Under the pieces are notes generated by a model. It saw only the letters and a list, made by a program, of their open reading frames with translations. It was not told the DNA's origin and did not search any database. Positions 52,481 to 62,381 of a DNA stretch of 64,000 nt are shown here, one piece after another (within the stretch, counting starts at the first letter, position 1; each line of letters opens with the position of its first letter). Source of the DNA: Phytohabitans rumicis (GTDB lineage: Bacteria; Actinomycetota; Actinomycetes; Mycobacteriales; Micromonosporaceae); the NCBI RefSeq assembly GCF_011764445.1, contig NZ_BLPG01000002.1, forward strand, positions 1-64,000. Reading direction: 5' to 3'. The translations under genes were made by a program, and so were the position numbers.

Positions 52481-52809
52481 GGTGTGGCCCCTTCGCGGAG
52501 GGTCGCCAGGTGCTGTTCGAGGCGGTCGTGGCGGTCGGCCCAGACCCGGCGGTGCCGCGCGATCCAGTCGGCGGCCGGGTCCAGGCGCACCGCCTCCAGC
52601 GCGCAGGGGCGCGCCTGCGCGGAGCGGGCCCGCGAGATGAGCCGGGCCCGCTCCAGCACCTTCAGGTGCTTGGAGATCGCCTGCTGGGTCATCGCGAACG
52701 GCTCGGCGAGCTGGTTGACGGTCGCCTCGCCGTGGGCCAGGCGCTCCAGGATCGCGCGCCTGGTCGGGTCGGCCAGGGCCGAGAACACGAGGCTCAACTC
52801 GTCCGTCAC
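52477..52809 (-). CDS. ArsR-family transcriptional regulator
   Basis: 110 residues. Winged helix: LVFSALADPTRRAILERLAH, AEPFAMTQQAISKHLKVLER. No cysteine metal site is visible, so it is of the non-metal group found with SRPBCC proteins. GTG at 52809. First gene of the ArsR-SRPBCC-hydrolase operon. Two palindromes upstream are likely binding sites. Confidence 0.92.
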   Translation of the reverse strand: MTDELSLVFSALADPTRRAILERLAHGEATVNQLAEPFAMTQQAISKHLKVLERARLISRARSAQARPCALEAVRLDPAADWIARHRRVWADRHDRLEQHLATLREGATP

Positions 52810-52825
52810 GCCCCGACCCTATCCA

Positions 52826-52857
52826 CAACTGCTCAGTTGCACAACCATCTGGTTGTG
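52826..52857. promoter_or_regulatory. Tandem palindromic operators of the ArsR operon
   Basis: CAACTGCTCAGTTG (52826-52839) is a perfect 6-2-6 palindrome, directly followed by CACAACCATCTGGTTGTG (52840-52857), a perfect 8-2-8 palindrome. They share the CAAC/GTTG half-site and lie 16-48 bases upstream of ArsR and 28 bases before the divergent small membrane gene. Confidence 0.8.
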
Positions 52858-52885
52858 GTTGAAGACCCGTGCTGTACTGGGACGC

Positions 52886-53107
52886 GTGCGACACCGCCGG
52901 CCCGAGCGCAAGCGCTGGGAGAAGGTCACCGAGGCGCTGGCGGTGGCCATGCTGGCCATACCGGCCGCCCTGATCGCGTTCGCCGGGGATTGGCTGTGGG
53001 GCGACGAGTGGGCGACCGTGCTGCTGCTCGGCGCGTTCGCGGTGCCGCCCTTCGCGGCGTTGTGGCTGCTGCGGCGGGTCAGCGCAGCACGATCACGTTC
53101 CCGGTGA
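52886..53107 (+). CDS. Small two-helix membrane protein
   Basis: 73 residues: a basic N-terminus (RHRRPERKRWEKV), helix 1 (about 18-37, EALAVAMLAIPAALIAF), a short GDWLWGDEW loop, and helix 2 (LLLGAFAVPPFAALWLL). Function unknown. It is divergent from the ArsR operon across the shared operators and may be co-regulated. The 3' end overlaps the convergent SDR gene by 29 bases. Confidence 0.65.
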   Translation: MRHRRPERKRWEKVTEALAVAMLAIPAALIAFAGDWLWGDEWATVLLLGAFAVPPFAALWLLRRVSAARSRSR

Positions 53108-53879
53108 CCAGGGCCGCCGCGTCCGAGACGAGAAACGCCACCACCCCGGCGACCTCGTCCGGGCCGGCGACGTGAACGAGCAGGTCGTTGGCGGCGACGC
53201 CGGCGCGGACCGCGTCGGTGACCCACCCGGTGTCGGTGACCGGCGGGTGCACCATGTTGGCGGTGATGCCCAGCGGCGCCAGCTCGATGGCCGCCGACAT
53301 CGTGTAGTTCGTCTGCGCCGCCTTCGCCGCGCCGTAGGAGACCTCGGTGGGAAAGCCGAGGTCGCCGCCCGAGGTGAGCCCGACGATCCGACCCCAGCGC
53401 GCGCCGCGGGCGGCGTGCCGGCGGGCCAGCTCGCCGATCAGCAGCGCCGGCGCCATCGCGTCCACGGTGAACTGCTGGGTCCAGGTGTCCGCGCTCACCG
53501 GCCGCAGCGCCCGGCCGTGCCCGTCCCGCACGGCCGGCGTGAACGTGTCCTGCACCCAGCCGGTGGCGTTGTTGATCAGCACGTCCACCGGCCCGAGCAG
53601 CTCCTCGGCCGTGTCGAACAGGCGCGCCGCGGCGGCGGGGTCGCTCAGGTCGGCCTCCACCGCGGCGGCGCGGCCGCCGCCGGCCACGATCCCGGCGACG
53701 ACGCGGTCCGCGTCCATCGCCCTGTTGTCCCGGTACGCCTGCGGCACGCCCGGGTCGACGGCGTCCCGCACCCGCCAGTACGCGCACAGCACCGCGCACC
53801 CGGCGGCGGCCAGCGCCGACGCGGTGGCCGCGCCGATCCCGTGGTTGGCGCCGGTCACGATGGCGACGTGATCACTCAC
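53079..53879 (-). CDS. Short-chain dehydrogenase/reductase
   Basis: 266 residues: TGANHGIGAATASAL, INNATG, catalytic YGAAK (about 185-189) preceded by LTSGG. It has an insertion after the second strand (CAYWRVRDAVDPGVPQAY) that is longer than usual in classical SDRs and resembles antibiotic-biosynthesis or 3-ketoacyl-ACP reductase-like SDRs. Substrate unknown. GTG at 53879. Confidence 0.88.
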   Translation of the reverse strand: MSDHVAIVTGANHGIGAATASALAAAGCAVLCAYWRVRDAVDPGVPQAYRDNRAMDADRVVAGIVAGGGRAAAVEADLSDPAAAARLFDTAEELLGPVDVLINNATGWVQDTFTPAVRDGHGRALRPVSADTWTQQFTVDAMAPALLIGELARRHAARGARWGRIVGLTSGGDLGFPTEVSYGAAKAAQTNYTMSAAIELAPLGITANMVHPPVTDTGWVTDAVRAGVAANDLLVHVAGPDEVAGVVAFLVSDAAALVTGNVIVLR

Positions 53880-53971
53880 AGCGCGTCAGGGTACGGCGCC
53901 CTCCTCGCCCGCCGCGACGCCTTTTTGCCGGGCCCGTGAACCGCCGCGGGGTCGGCGTGCGATGAGGGGGT

Positions 53972-54514
53972 GTGACCACGTCAACCGATGCTGAGTTGCT
54001 GGGCCGGATCACGGCCGGCGACCGCAGCGCCTTCGAGGCGTTCTACCGCCGGTACGCGACCTGGCTGTTGCTGCGCCTGCGCTACCGCTGCGCGGACGGC
54101 GCCGTGGTCGACGACGTGGTGCAGGAGACGTTCCTGGCGGTGTGGCGCGGCACCGCGCGCTACCGCGAGCAGGACACCGGCGACGTGCCCGGCTGGCTGT
54201 GGCGGATCGGCTCGCGCCGGCTCGTCGACTCGCTGCGCGGCCACGGCGCCCGGCAGCGGCTGGCCGGGCTGCTGGCCCGGCGCCGGTTCGCCGACGCGCC
54301 GTCGGCCGAGGAGCAGGTGCTGCTCGGCGTCGAGCACGGCGACCTGGCCGGCGCGCTGGCCCGGCTCTCGCCCGAGCTGCGCGCGGTGGTCCAAGCCACC
54401 GTGCTCGACGGGCTGAGCACGGCGGAGGCGGCGGTGCTGCTCGGCATCCCCGCCGGCACGGTCAAGACCCGGGCGATGCGGGCCCGGCGGCAGTTGCGCC
54501 AGGAGCTGGCGTGA
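53972..54514 (+). CDS. ECF-type RNA polymerase sigma factor
   Basis: 180 residues. Region 2: FEAFYRRYATWLLLRLRYRC, VVDDVVQETFLAVWRG; region 4: ALARLSPELRAVVQATVLDG, LSTAEAAVLLGIPAGTVKTR. First gene of a five-gene operon with a zinc-finger membrane protein and an ABC transporter. Such operons are usually controlled by the sigma factor itself. GTG at 53972. Confidence 0.92.
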   Translation: MTTSTDAELLGRITAGDRSAFEAFYRRYATWLLLRLRYRCADGAVVDDVVQETFLAVWRGTARYREQDTGDVPGWLWRIGSRRLVDSLRGHGARQRLAGLLARRRFADAPSAEEQVLLGVEHGDLAGALARLSPELRAVVQATVLDGLSTAEAAVLLGIPAGTVKTRAMRARRQLRQELA

Positions 54515-54533
54515 TCAGCGAGGAGGGCCGGCG

Positions 54534-55351
54534 ATGGACACCACCGGATGGCATGTGAGCGAGGAGGAGCTGCGGCGGTACGCCGACCGGGCGCTGGGGC
54601 CGCCGCTGCTGTGGTCCACCGAGGCGCACCTGGCCGCCTGTGCCGGGTGCCGGGAGCGGCTGACCGCCGCGGTCGGGCCGGAGCTGACCCGCGCGGGCTG
54701 GGAGCGGCTCGACGCCGAGCTGGACGCGCCGGTGCCGGGGCCGATCGAGCGCCTGCTCACCCGGGTCGGGGTGGCCGAGCACACCGCCCGGCTGCTCGCG
54801 GCCACGCCGGTGCTGCGGCTGTCCTGGCTGACCGCGGTGACCATCACCCTGGCGTTCACCGCGCTGCTGGCCAACCTCGCGCATCCCGCGGTCTTCCTGG
54901 CCGCCGCGCCGTTGCTGCCGGTCGCCGGGGTGGCGCTGTCGTTCGGCCCGCGCGTCGACCCGACGTACGAGGTCGCGGTGGTGGCGCCGATGCACACCTT
55001 CCGGCTGCTGCTGTTGCGGTGCACGGCGGTGCTGTCCACGACCACCGGGCTGAGCGCCGCGGCCAGCCTCGCCCTGCCCGAGTACGGGCTGACGGCGCTG
55101 GGCTGGTTCCTGCCGGCGCTGGCGCTGACCCTGCTCAGTCTCGCCCTGACGCCCCGGCTCGGCCCGGTGCTCGCGGCCGCCGCCGTCGCCGTGAGCTGGG
55201 TCGTCCTGGTGACCTCGACCTGGGGCGTCGGCTCCGCCGGCTCGGCCGTCTTCGTCCCCGCCGGGCAGCTCGCCCTCGCCCTCACCGGCGGCGTGGCCGC
55301 CCTCATGCTCGCCCGGCTGCGCCGGGCGTTCGAGACACCAAGGAGGATTCG

Positions 55352-55355
<4 letters not shown>
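54534..55355 (+). CDS. Zinc-finger (zf-HC2) membrane protein, probable anti-sigma factor
   Basis: 273 residues. N-terminus with HxxxCxxC (EAHLAACAGC, about residues 25-34), the ZAS signature of anti-sigma factors, then six hydrophobic segments. Most anti-sigma factors have one helix, so the multi-pass part may itself sense or help transport. It follows the ECF sigma gene by 20 bases and overlaps the ABC ATPase start (GTGA). It likely holds the ECF factor at the membrane until a signal arrives. Confidence 0.85.
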
Positions 55356-56232
<877 letters not shown>

Positions 56233-56236
<4 letters not shown>

Positions 56237-57837
56237 GCACTGCCATCCTGGAGCGCCGGGAGGCCACCGCAGGCCCGGCCGCGGGTGACCCGCGCCGGGC
56301 GATGCTCGCGCTGGCCCGGTTCGAGTCGCTCCGGCTGCTGCGCCACCCGGTCACCGTCATCGGCGTCCTGCTGTTCATCGCGCCGTGGCTGTACGGCTGG
56401 ATCAGCGGGCGGGCCAACCGCTACCCGGTCCTGCAGGAGGCGGACTGGTCCAACCAGTTCCTCGCGCTGCTCACGCTCGGCGGCGCGGCCCTGGTGGCGA
56501 CCAACCTGGCCGCGCTGCGGGCCTACCGGCACCGCACCACCGCGCAGTACGACGTGCTGGTACTGCCCGCGTCATGGCGCACCGGCGCGTTCCTGCTCTC
56601 GGTGGTGCCGTTCGCGGCGGTGGTCGCCGTCCTGGTCGGCGTGCGGGTCGGCGGGCTCGCCCTGCTGCCCGGCGCGGCCGGCCGGATCAACCCGTACGAG
56701 CTGGCCGCCTATCCGGCCGTCGTGCTGCTGCTCGGCGCGGTCGGTGTCCTGCTCGCCCGCCTGGTGCGCATGACGATCGTCGCGCCGCTGGTCCTGCTCG
56801 CCCTCGTGGTGGCCACGTTCGCCGGCGTGCTGGCGCCGTTCCCCGGGGCGCGGCAGCTGAAGTGGCTGCTGCCGATCTCGGTGGACGAGCCGCCGATGCC
56901 GTTGCCGGTGGACCTCATGACCCGCCCCGCCGGCCGGCACCTCGCGTACGTCGTGGGCCTGGTGGTGGTCGTGGCCGTCGCCGCGCTCGCCGTCGCCGGG
57001 GCCCGCGGCCGGCGGCTGCTGGGGACCGCCGCGGTGGGCCTCGCGGTCGCCGTCCTGGCCGGGTCGGTGCAGCTGTTGCCGGTGAGCGGCCCGGTCAAGG
57101 CCGCCCGCGCCGCCGCCGTCGAGCAGCCCGCCACGATGCAGACGTGCCGGCGGATCGAGCAGGTGACGTACTGCGCGTTCGACGACTTCGCCCCGTGGAT
57201 CGGCGCCTGGGACACGGTGGTCCGCGGTGTGCTCCGCGCGGTCCCGGAGCAGGAGGCCCGCCGTCCGCTCGCCGTGCGGCAACGGGTGTCCATCGACGAC
57301 CGGCCGGTCATCGGTGGACAGGTGTCGGGGCCGGAGGACCGGGCCGCCATCGGTGAGCAGTGGCGGCGGATCGACGCGGCCGCCGGCACGCCGAACGCGG
57401 TGACGGTGGGCACCCAATGGGGCGACGCGCAGGCCGAGGTCGAACTGGCGGGCCTGGTGGCGTACGAGGTGGTGGCCCGCAAGGGCCCCGGGGTGGACGG
57501 GACCGTCTGCGGCGCCCGGGGCGTGCTGACCGGCTGGCTGGCCGGCCAGGCCACCCCGAAGGCCGCCGCCGGCCTGCGCGAGCTGGACGCCAACAGCTCC
57601 GGCGGCGTGACGTTCTTCGATCCGAGCTTCAGCGTCGGCATGTGGGTGCCGGACCGCGAGATGGCGGTGGCCCGGGCGTTGCTGCAACGGCCCGCCGCCG
57701 AGGTCGCCGAGGTGGTCCGCCGCTCGTGGGCCGAGCTGAGCGCGGCCGAGACGCCGGCCGAGCGGGTCGGTGAGATCTTCGGGGTGCCGGTGCCGCCGCT
57801 GCCTCCGGTGCAGGAGCGGACCGTATGTACGGCGTGA
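56233..57837 (+). CDS. ABC transporter permease with large extracytoplasmic domain
   Basis: 534 residues. The first 300 residues hold about seven helices (ABC-2 type: HPVTVIGVLLFIAPWLYGW, LLTLGGAALVATNLAAL, and others). After about 300 comes a soluble domain of 230 residues with conserved cysteines (MQTCRRIEQVTYCAFDDF, TVCGARGVLTG), probably outside the membrane. Helices plus a C-terminal extracytoplasmic domain are seen in actinobacterial ABC-2 exporters next to ECF factors. Substrate unknown; it may be a lipid, peptide or wall intermediate. Confidence 0.82.
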
Positions 57838-58489
57838 CCGCGCGGGTCGTACCCGTGCTGCTGGCGCGGACCGCGCGGGCGATGAGCTGGCTGCCGTTTC
57901 TGGTGGCGGCCGGCTTCGGGATCGCGATCGCGGCGGTGCCGGCGGCCATGAGCGTGGCCCTGTCCGATGAGGACCTGATCCGGCTGCTGCGCGTCGCGGC
58001 GGTGTGCGGCGCCCTCGGCGTCGCGTTCCTCCTCGACGACCCGGCCGCCCGCAGCCTGGCCACCGTGCCGGTGCCGAGGATCGTCCGGCACGCCGTCCGC
58101 GCGGCCCTCGCGCTCGCCGCGGCGGGGCTGTGGTGGGCCGCCGTCCTGGCGATCACGGTCGGCGGCGCCGAGCACGGGGTCGGCGCCACCCTGCCGCTGT
58201 GGGACGCCAGCGTGGAGGCGGCGGCGCTGGCCGGCGTCGGCCTGGTGTGCGCCGCGGTGCGGGTGCGCGGGGCACGGCGGGCGGCGGCACCGTTGCCGCG
58301 CCCGCCGTGCTGATCCTGGCCATGCTGCTCAACCTGTTGCCGGCCCGGTTGGCGCTCCTGGTCGTCCCCGGCGACCCGCGGTGGGACGCGGCGCACGAGC
58401 GGTGGGTGGCGCTGCTGGCGTTCGCCGCCGCCGGGCTGCTCTGGGCCGGCCACGAGCCGACCCGGCGACGGCGCCAGCTCTGGCGTTAG
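57825..58489 (+). CDS. Second membrane subunit of the ABC transporter (frameshifted)
   Basis: About 221 residues with one base restored near 58270, where the frame changes from VRGARR to a GGGTVAAPAVLIL reading. Six hydrophobic segments (SWLPFLVAAGFGIAIAAVP, LALAAAGLWWAAVLAITV, VLILAMLLNLLPARLALL and others). The ATG overlaps the upstream gene by 13 bases. It probably forms the second half of the exporter channel. Its stop overlaps the convergent hydrolase stop. Confidence 0.75.
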
Positions 58490-60162
58490 CCGCAGTCTCG
58501 GATGATCGCGATGAGGGCCCGGGTGACGCGCAGCACCGCGTCGCGTGCGCCCGGGTCTCGCGCGATCCCCGTGCCGGCCCGCTCGGCGAGCCGGGTGAGG
58601 TGGGCGATGGCGGCGGCGTCCTTGCCGGCGAGCCCGGCGCGTTCGGCGTGCCCGAGCCGGCCCGTCAGGTCCGCCGCGACCGGGGTCGGGATGCGGCCGG
58701 CGGCGGAGTACTCGCCGATCAGGGTGCGGATGTCGGAGTACCAGGCCGGGTCGCGGGTGAACGACCGGGGCAGGTAGCCGGCCCGGGCGGCGGCGCGGGT
58801 GGCGGCGGCGGCCTGGTCGACGTACCCGCGGACGGTGGGGTAGCGGGTCGCGAGTTGCGCGTCGGTCAGCGGGACCGAACTGCCGTCGAGGAAGCAGAAG
58901 CCGGGGCCGGTGTTGGCGCCGCTGTTGACCCGCAGCGCCGCCTCGTGCTGGGCGAGCCGGATGCCGCCGAGCGCGAGCCCGAGGCCGTCCCGGGCGACGG
59001 CGGGCGGGGTCGCGTCCGTCATCTGGATCTTCGGTGCGGTGGGCGGCCGCACGCCGTACGCCACCCAGGTGACCGTGTGGTCGTAGACGGCGCTCTGCGC
59101 CATGTGCTGCGGCACCCGGGACAGCGACGGCAGGGTGCACGTCTGCGGCTCGCCCGGGTAGCCGCCGGGGTAAGTGCCGATGTCGCGCTTGCGTAGTGGG
59201 CCGTAGTCGGTGATGAGCTTCCAGTCGCCGTGCGACGCGCCGGCCACCTCCCACGAGCGCAGGACCGCCGAGTCGGCCTGGGCGCGGGCCGCCGCGGACA
59301 GGATACCGGTGGCCACGTCGCCCTCGGAGTTGATGCGGAACACCGGCGCCCCCAGGTCGGTGCGCAGCACGCCACCGCCGCCGTGCAGGACGACCGCGTC
59401 GACGACGTTGGCGAGGGGCTGGATCCCGTTGTAGTAGTTCGCGAGGCGGCCGGCGGACTGGGAGTGGCCGGTCGCGAGCACGTACCGGGGCGGTGGGAGG
59501 CCGCCGAGCGGGTCGGTGCCGGCCGGGCGGCGGACCGCCTTCACCGCCTGGCTGAACACGTCGTACGACAGGGTGTCGTCGGTGATCGTGCCGCCGGCGG
59601 TGAGGTCCAGCGCGCCGTACCGGGTGGGGCTCCACGCCTTGAGGCCGGTGGCGGAGTGCAGGCCGGCGCGCTGGGCCGAGACGCCGACCCAGGCGTACCC
59701 CTGGCGGATCAGGTGTTCGCGCGTCTGGAACCAGTCGACCTCCTGGTCCCATTGGTTGCTGACGTTGTTCCACTCGGCGATCACGACGCCGTTGAACTTC
59801 TTGGCGGAGGCGGGCCGCCGTACGACGATGCGGGTGGCGTACGGGTGGCCGGTGCTGGTGACGGTCGCCGTGCCGGTGCCGGCCGTCGCGTACCGGGTCG
59901 CCGTGCCGGAGACGAAGAACTCCTGCTCGACGTACCCGGCGGCGGCCAGGTCCACGTCGGTGGCCAGGAACGGGTAGCCGTGCGCGGGGTCGCCGACCGG
60001 CGAGGTGCGCGGGATCGGGCCGGTGACCGTGGCGTTCGCGACGGCGACGCCGGTGGCGGTGGAGGGGCGGGGCCGGTGTCCGGTGGCGCTGGCGGGCGCG
60101 GCCACGAGGGTCGAGACGGTCAGCGCACCGGCGAGGCCGAGCGCGGTCATGCGGACGGACAA
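58486..60162 (-). CDS. Secreted alpha/beta-hydrolase-domain protein
   Basis: 558 residues with a signal peptide (LGLAGALTVSTLVAAP, cut after ASA). The hydrolase domain has VVIAEWNNVSNQWDQEVDWF, the nucleophile elbow ATGHSQSAGRL (Ser in GHSQS, about 235) and the VAGASHGDW His motif. This matches the large 'alpha/beta hydrolase domain-containing' exported family in actinomycetes; substrate not established. The chosen start is TTG at 60162, preceded by GAGGTGA; ATG at 60150 lacks a ribosome-binding site. It converges with the ABC operon. Confidence 0.83.
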   Translation of the reverse strand: MSVRMTALGLAGALTVSTLVAAPASATGHRPRPSTATGVAVANATVTGPIPRTSPVGDPAHGYPFLATDVDLAAAGYVEQEFFVSGTATRYATAGTGTATVTSTGHPYATRIVVRRPASAKKFNGVVIAEWNNVSNQWDQEVDWFQTREHLIRQGYAWVGVSAQRAGLHSATGLKAWSPTRYGALDLTAGGTITDDTLSYDVFSQAVKAVRRPAGTDPLGGLPPPRYVLATGHSQSAGRLANYYNGIQPLANVVDAVVLHGGGGVLRTDLGAPVFRINSEGDVATGILSAAARAQADSAVLRSWEVAGASHGDWKLITDYGPLRKRDIGTYPGGYPGEPQTCTLPSLSRVPQHMAQSAVYDHTVTWVAYGVRPPTAPKIQMTDATPPAVARDGLGLALGGIRLAQHEAALRVNSGANTGPGFCFLDGSSVPLTDAQLATRYPTVRGYVDQAAAATRAAARAGYLPRSFTRDPAWYSDIRTLIGEYSAAGRIPTPVAADLTGRLGHAERAGLAGKDAAAIAHLTRLAERAGTGIARDPGARDAVLRVTRALIAIIRDCG

Positions 60163-60303
60163 AGGGGTTCACCTCACGAAATGGAGGGGCGGAACCCAGC
60201 GCCGCCGACACGCCGAGCAGTGTGTGCCGAGACTAATACTCGTGTATTCGCAAAGAAACCCTCTGATCCCGCTAACTTTTGTCGACGGGAGCAAAAGGGC
60301 TGG

Positions 60304-60699
60304 TCAGTGGCCTTCGCGTACCCAGAACTCGCCGGTGCGCCAGGCCAGCCGGCGGCCGCCGCCGGTTGGCCAGTCGCTGGACAGCCGGCGCCGCCCCGCG
60401 CCGAGCGAGCCGAGGAAGCGCAGGTCCACCCGCTCGCCCTGGGCCCGCACGGTGGCCGCCTCTTCCGGTGTGACCGGCACGATGTCGCGGTACTGGGCGT
60501 CGTCCCCGCCGGTCCAGTCGACGAACTCGGTGAGGATCGAGACGAACGCCTGGGCGCACGCGGCGCAGTGCCGCAGCGACACGATGAAGTGCGAGTCGTC
60601 GACCACCGTCTGGTCCGTCACCAGCCCGCCGCCCTGCAAGTACGCGGCGGTCGCCGCGGCGTCCTCGCCGTAGCAGCGCGCACACCCGTACGTGGTCAT
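60304..60699 (-). CDS. Small protein with two CxxC motifs
   Basis: 131 residues. CARC near the start and CAAC (RHCAACAQAF) form a probable zinc site. DSHFIVSLRHC and LTEFVDWTGGDDAQYRDIVP are protein-like. No family is recognised; no signal or membrane segment. ATG at 60699 next to the cysteine pair. It lies alone, divergent from the CE1-like esterase gene. Confidence 0.65.
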   Translation of the reverse strand: MTTYGCARCYGEDAAATAAYLQGGGLVTDQTVVDDSHFIVSLRHCAACAQAFVSILTEFVDWTGGDDAQYRDIVPVTPEEAATVRAQGERVDLRFLGSLGAGRRRLSSDWPTGGGRRLAWRTGEFWVREGH

Positions 60700-60830
60700 C
60701 GCCGATGATCCAACCATATTGACGGTGCTTGCTATCGGTAGTTTTTCGATCGATACTGCTAACTGTTTCTGAGCCGGAAACGGTCGGGTGATGGGCAGCC
60801 CGCCATCCTTCCCTGGAGGACCCACCACCC

Positions 60831-62151
60831 ATGAAACTCAAGCTCAAGATGCTGGCCGCGGCCGTCGCGGCCGCCGCGCTCGCCGTCGTGGCGGCGGTGA
60901 CCTTCGCGCAACCCGCGTCGGCGGCGACGCTGACCGAGGTGACGGGGTTCGGCACCAACCCCAGCAACCTGCGGATGTACCTGTACGTGCCGGACCAGGT
61001 GGCGGCCCGGCCCGGCCTGCTGGTGGCCGCGCACTACTGCACGGGCAACGGGCCGGCGTTCTACTCCGGCACGGGGTACGCCAACCTGGCCAACCAGTAC
61101 GGCTTCATCGTGATCTACCCGTCGGTGACCCGGTCCAGCGCCTGCTGGGACGTCTCCTCGGCGGCCGCGTTGCGCCGGGGCGGGGGCAGCGACCCGGTCG
61201 GCATCATGTCGATGGTCGACTACGTGCGCGCCCGCTACCCGGTCGACGCCAACAAGATCTTCGCTACCGGTACGTCGTCCGGGGCGATGATGACCAACGT
61301 CCTGCTGGGGGACTACCCGGACGTGTTCAAGGGGGCGCGTCGTTCGCGGGTGTGCCGTTCGCCTGCTTCGCCACCACCAACGGCTCGGAGTGGAACAGCG
61401 AATGCGCCAACGGGACCATCATCCGGACCGCGCAGCAGTGGGGCGACCTGGTCCGCAACGCGTACCCCGGCTACACCGGCGCCCGCCCGCGGATGCAGAT
61501 CTGGCACGGCACCAACGACGAGACGCTGCGCTACCCGAACTTCGGTGAGCAGGTCAAGCAGTGGACCAACGTGCACGGGTTGAGCCAGACCCCTCGTTCA
61601 CCGACACGCCGCAGTCCGGTTACACGCGCACCCGGTACGGCGGCACGGGCGGGCAGGCGCCGGTCGAGGCGATCAGCATGCAGGGTGTCTCGCACAACCT
61701 GCCGGTCGACGCCGCCCAGGTGATCCGCTTCTTCGGGCTGGACACGACCACCACGCCGACCAGCGCCCCGCCCACCACGGCGCCGCCCACGACCGCCCCG
61801 CCGACCACCGCGCCGCCGACCACCGCGCCGCCGGGTGGCTGCCGGGTCGGGTACACGGTCAACGCGTGGAACACCGGACTGACCGCCAGCGTCACGATCA
61901 CCAACGGCGGCAGCACCGCGATCAACGGCTGGACCCTGGCGTTCACCCTCCCCAGTGGACAGACCGTCATCAACGCCTGGAACGCGACGATCTCGCCGGC
62001 CAGCGGCGCGACGACCGCCCGTAACGTCTCCTACAACGGCAGCATCGCGCCGAACGCGTCGACGAACTTCGGCTTCCAGGCCACCCACACCGGCAACACC
62101 GGCAGGCCCACGGCGTTCACCCTGAACGGCACCGCCTGCACCCTGGTCTAA
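60831..62151 (+). CDS. Secreted CE1-like esterase with C-terminal CBM2 (two frameshifts)
   Basis: About 440 residues after restoring a G near 61338 and a C near 61590. Signal peptide (LAAAVAAAALAVVAAVTFA). The esterase domain is of the PHB-depolymerase/acetylxylan or feruloyl esterase type: nucleophile GTSSG, Asp in HGTNDETL, His in GVSHNLP. Then a PTTAPPTTAPP linker and a CBM2 module (CRVGYTVNAWNTGLTASVTI, WTLAFTLPSGQ, NASTNFGFQA) that binds cellulose or xylan. It removes acetyl or feruloyl groups from plant cell wall. It pairs functionally with the pectate lyase that follows. Confidence 0.88.
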
Positions 62152-62157
62152 AGGTTG

Positions 62158-62202
62158 GGAAGGGCCCCCTGCTATGCGAAAAGCGATAGCAGGGGCCCTT
62201 CC
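62158..62202 (+). terminator. Hairpin terminator after the CBM2 esterase
   Basis: Near-perfect long stem: arms 62158-62175 and 62186-62202 (GGAAGGGCC...GCTAT / ATAGC...GGCCCTTCC) with one bulged C and a GCGAAAAGCG loop. It begins seven bases after the stop. Confidence 0.8.
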
Positions 62203-62243
62203 TTGCACACGCGTTTACATTGACGGCGGTCTGTGGTTTTATC

Positions 62244-62259
62244 GGGAAAGCGTTTGCCC
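62244..62259. promoter_or_regulatory. LacI-type operator-like site upstream of the pectate lyase
   Basis: GGGAAAGCGTTTGCCC is an imperfect palindrome with a central CG and GGG/CCC ends, like the operators of LacI-family repressors that control polysaccharide degradation. It lies about 120 bases before the ATG. The regulator is not in the window; the role is inference. Confidence 0.45.
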
Positions 62260-62381
62260 CCTTCGGGGTGCGACGGGTTCACCGACCGGGGTGAACGTCC
62301 GGGCCATGACAACGGCTCCCGCGACACCGACTGGGCAGCGGTGTGCGCGGGGCACTACCTTGTCAACCCGAGGAGAGCAGC

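Noticed and set aside
57629-60211. 860-codon minus-strand frame overlapping the secreted hydrolase
   Set aside because: Shadow of the 558-residue hydrolase and the ABC permease; no domain and extreme Arg/Pro content.
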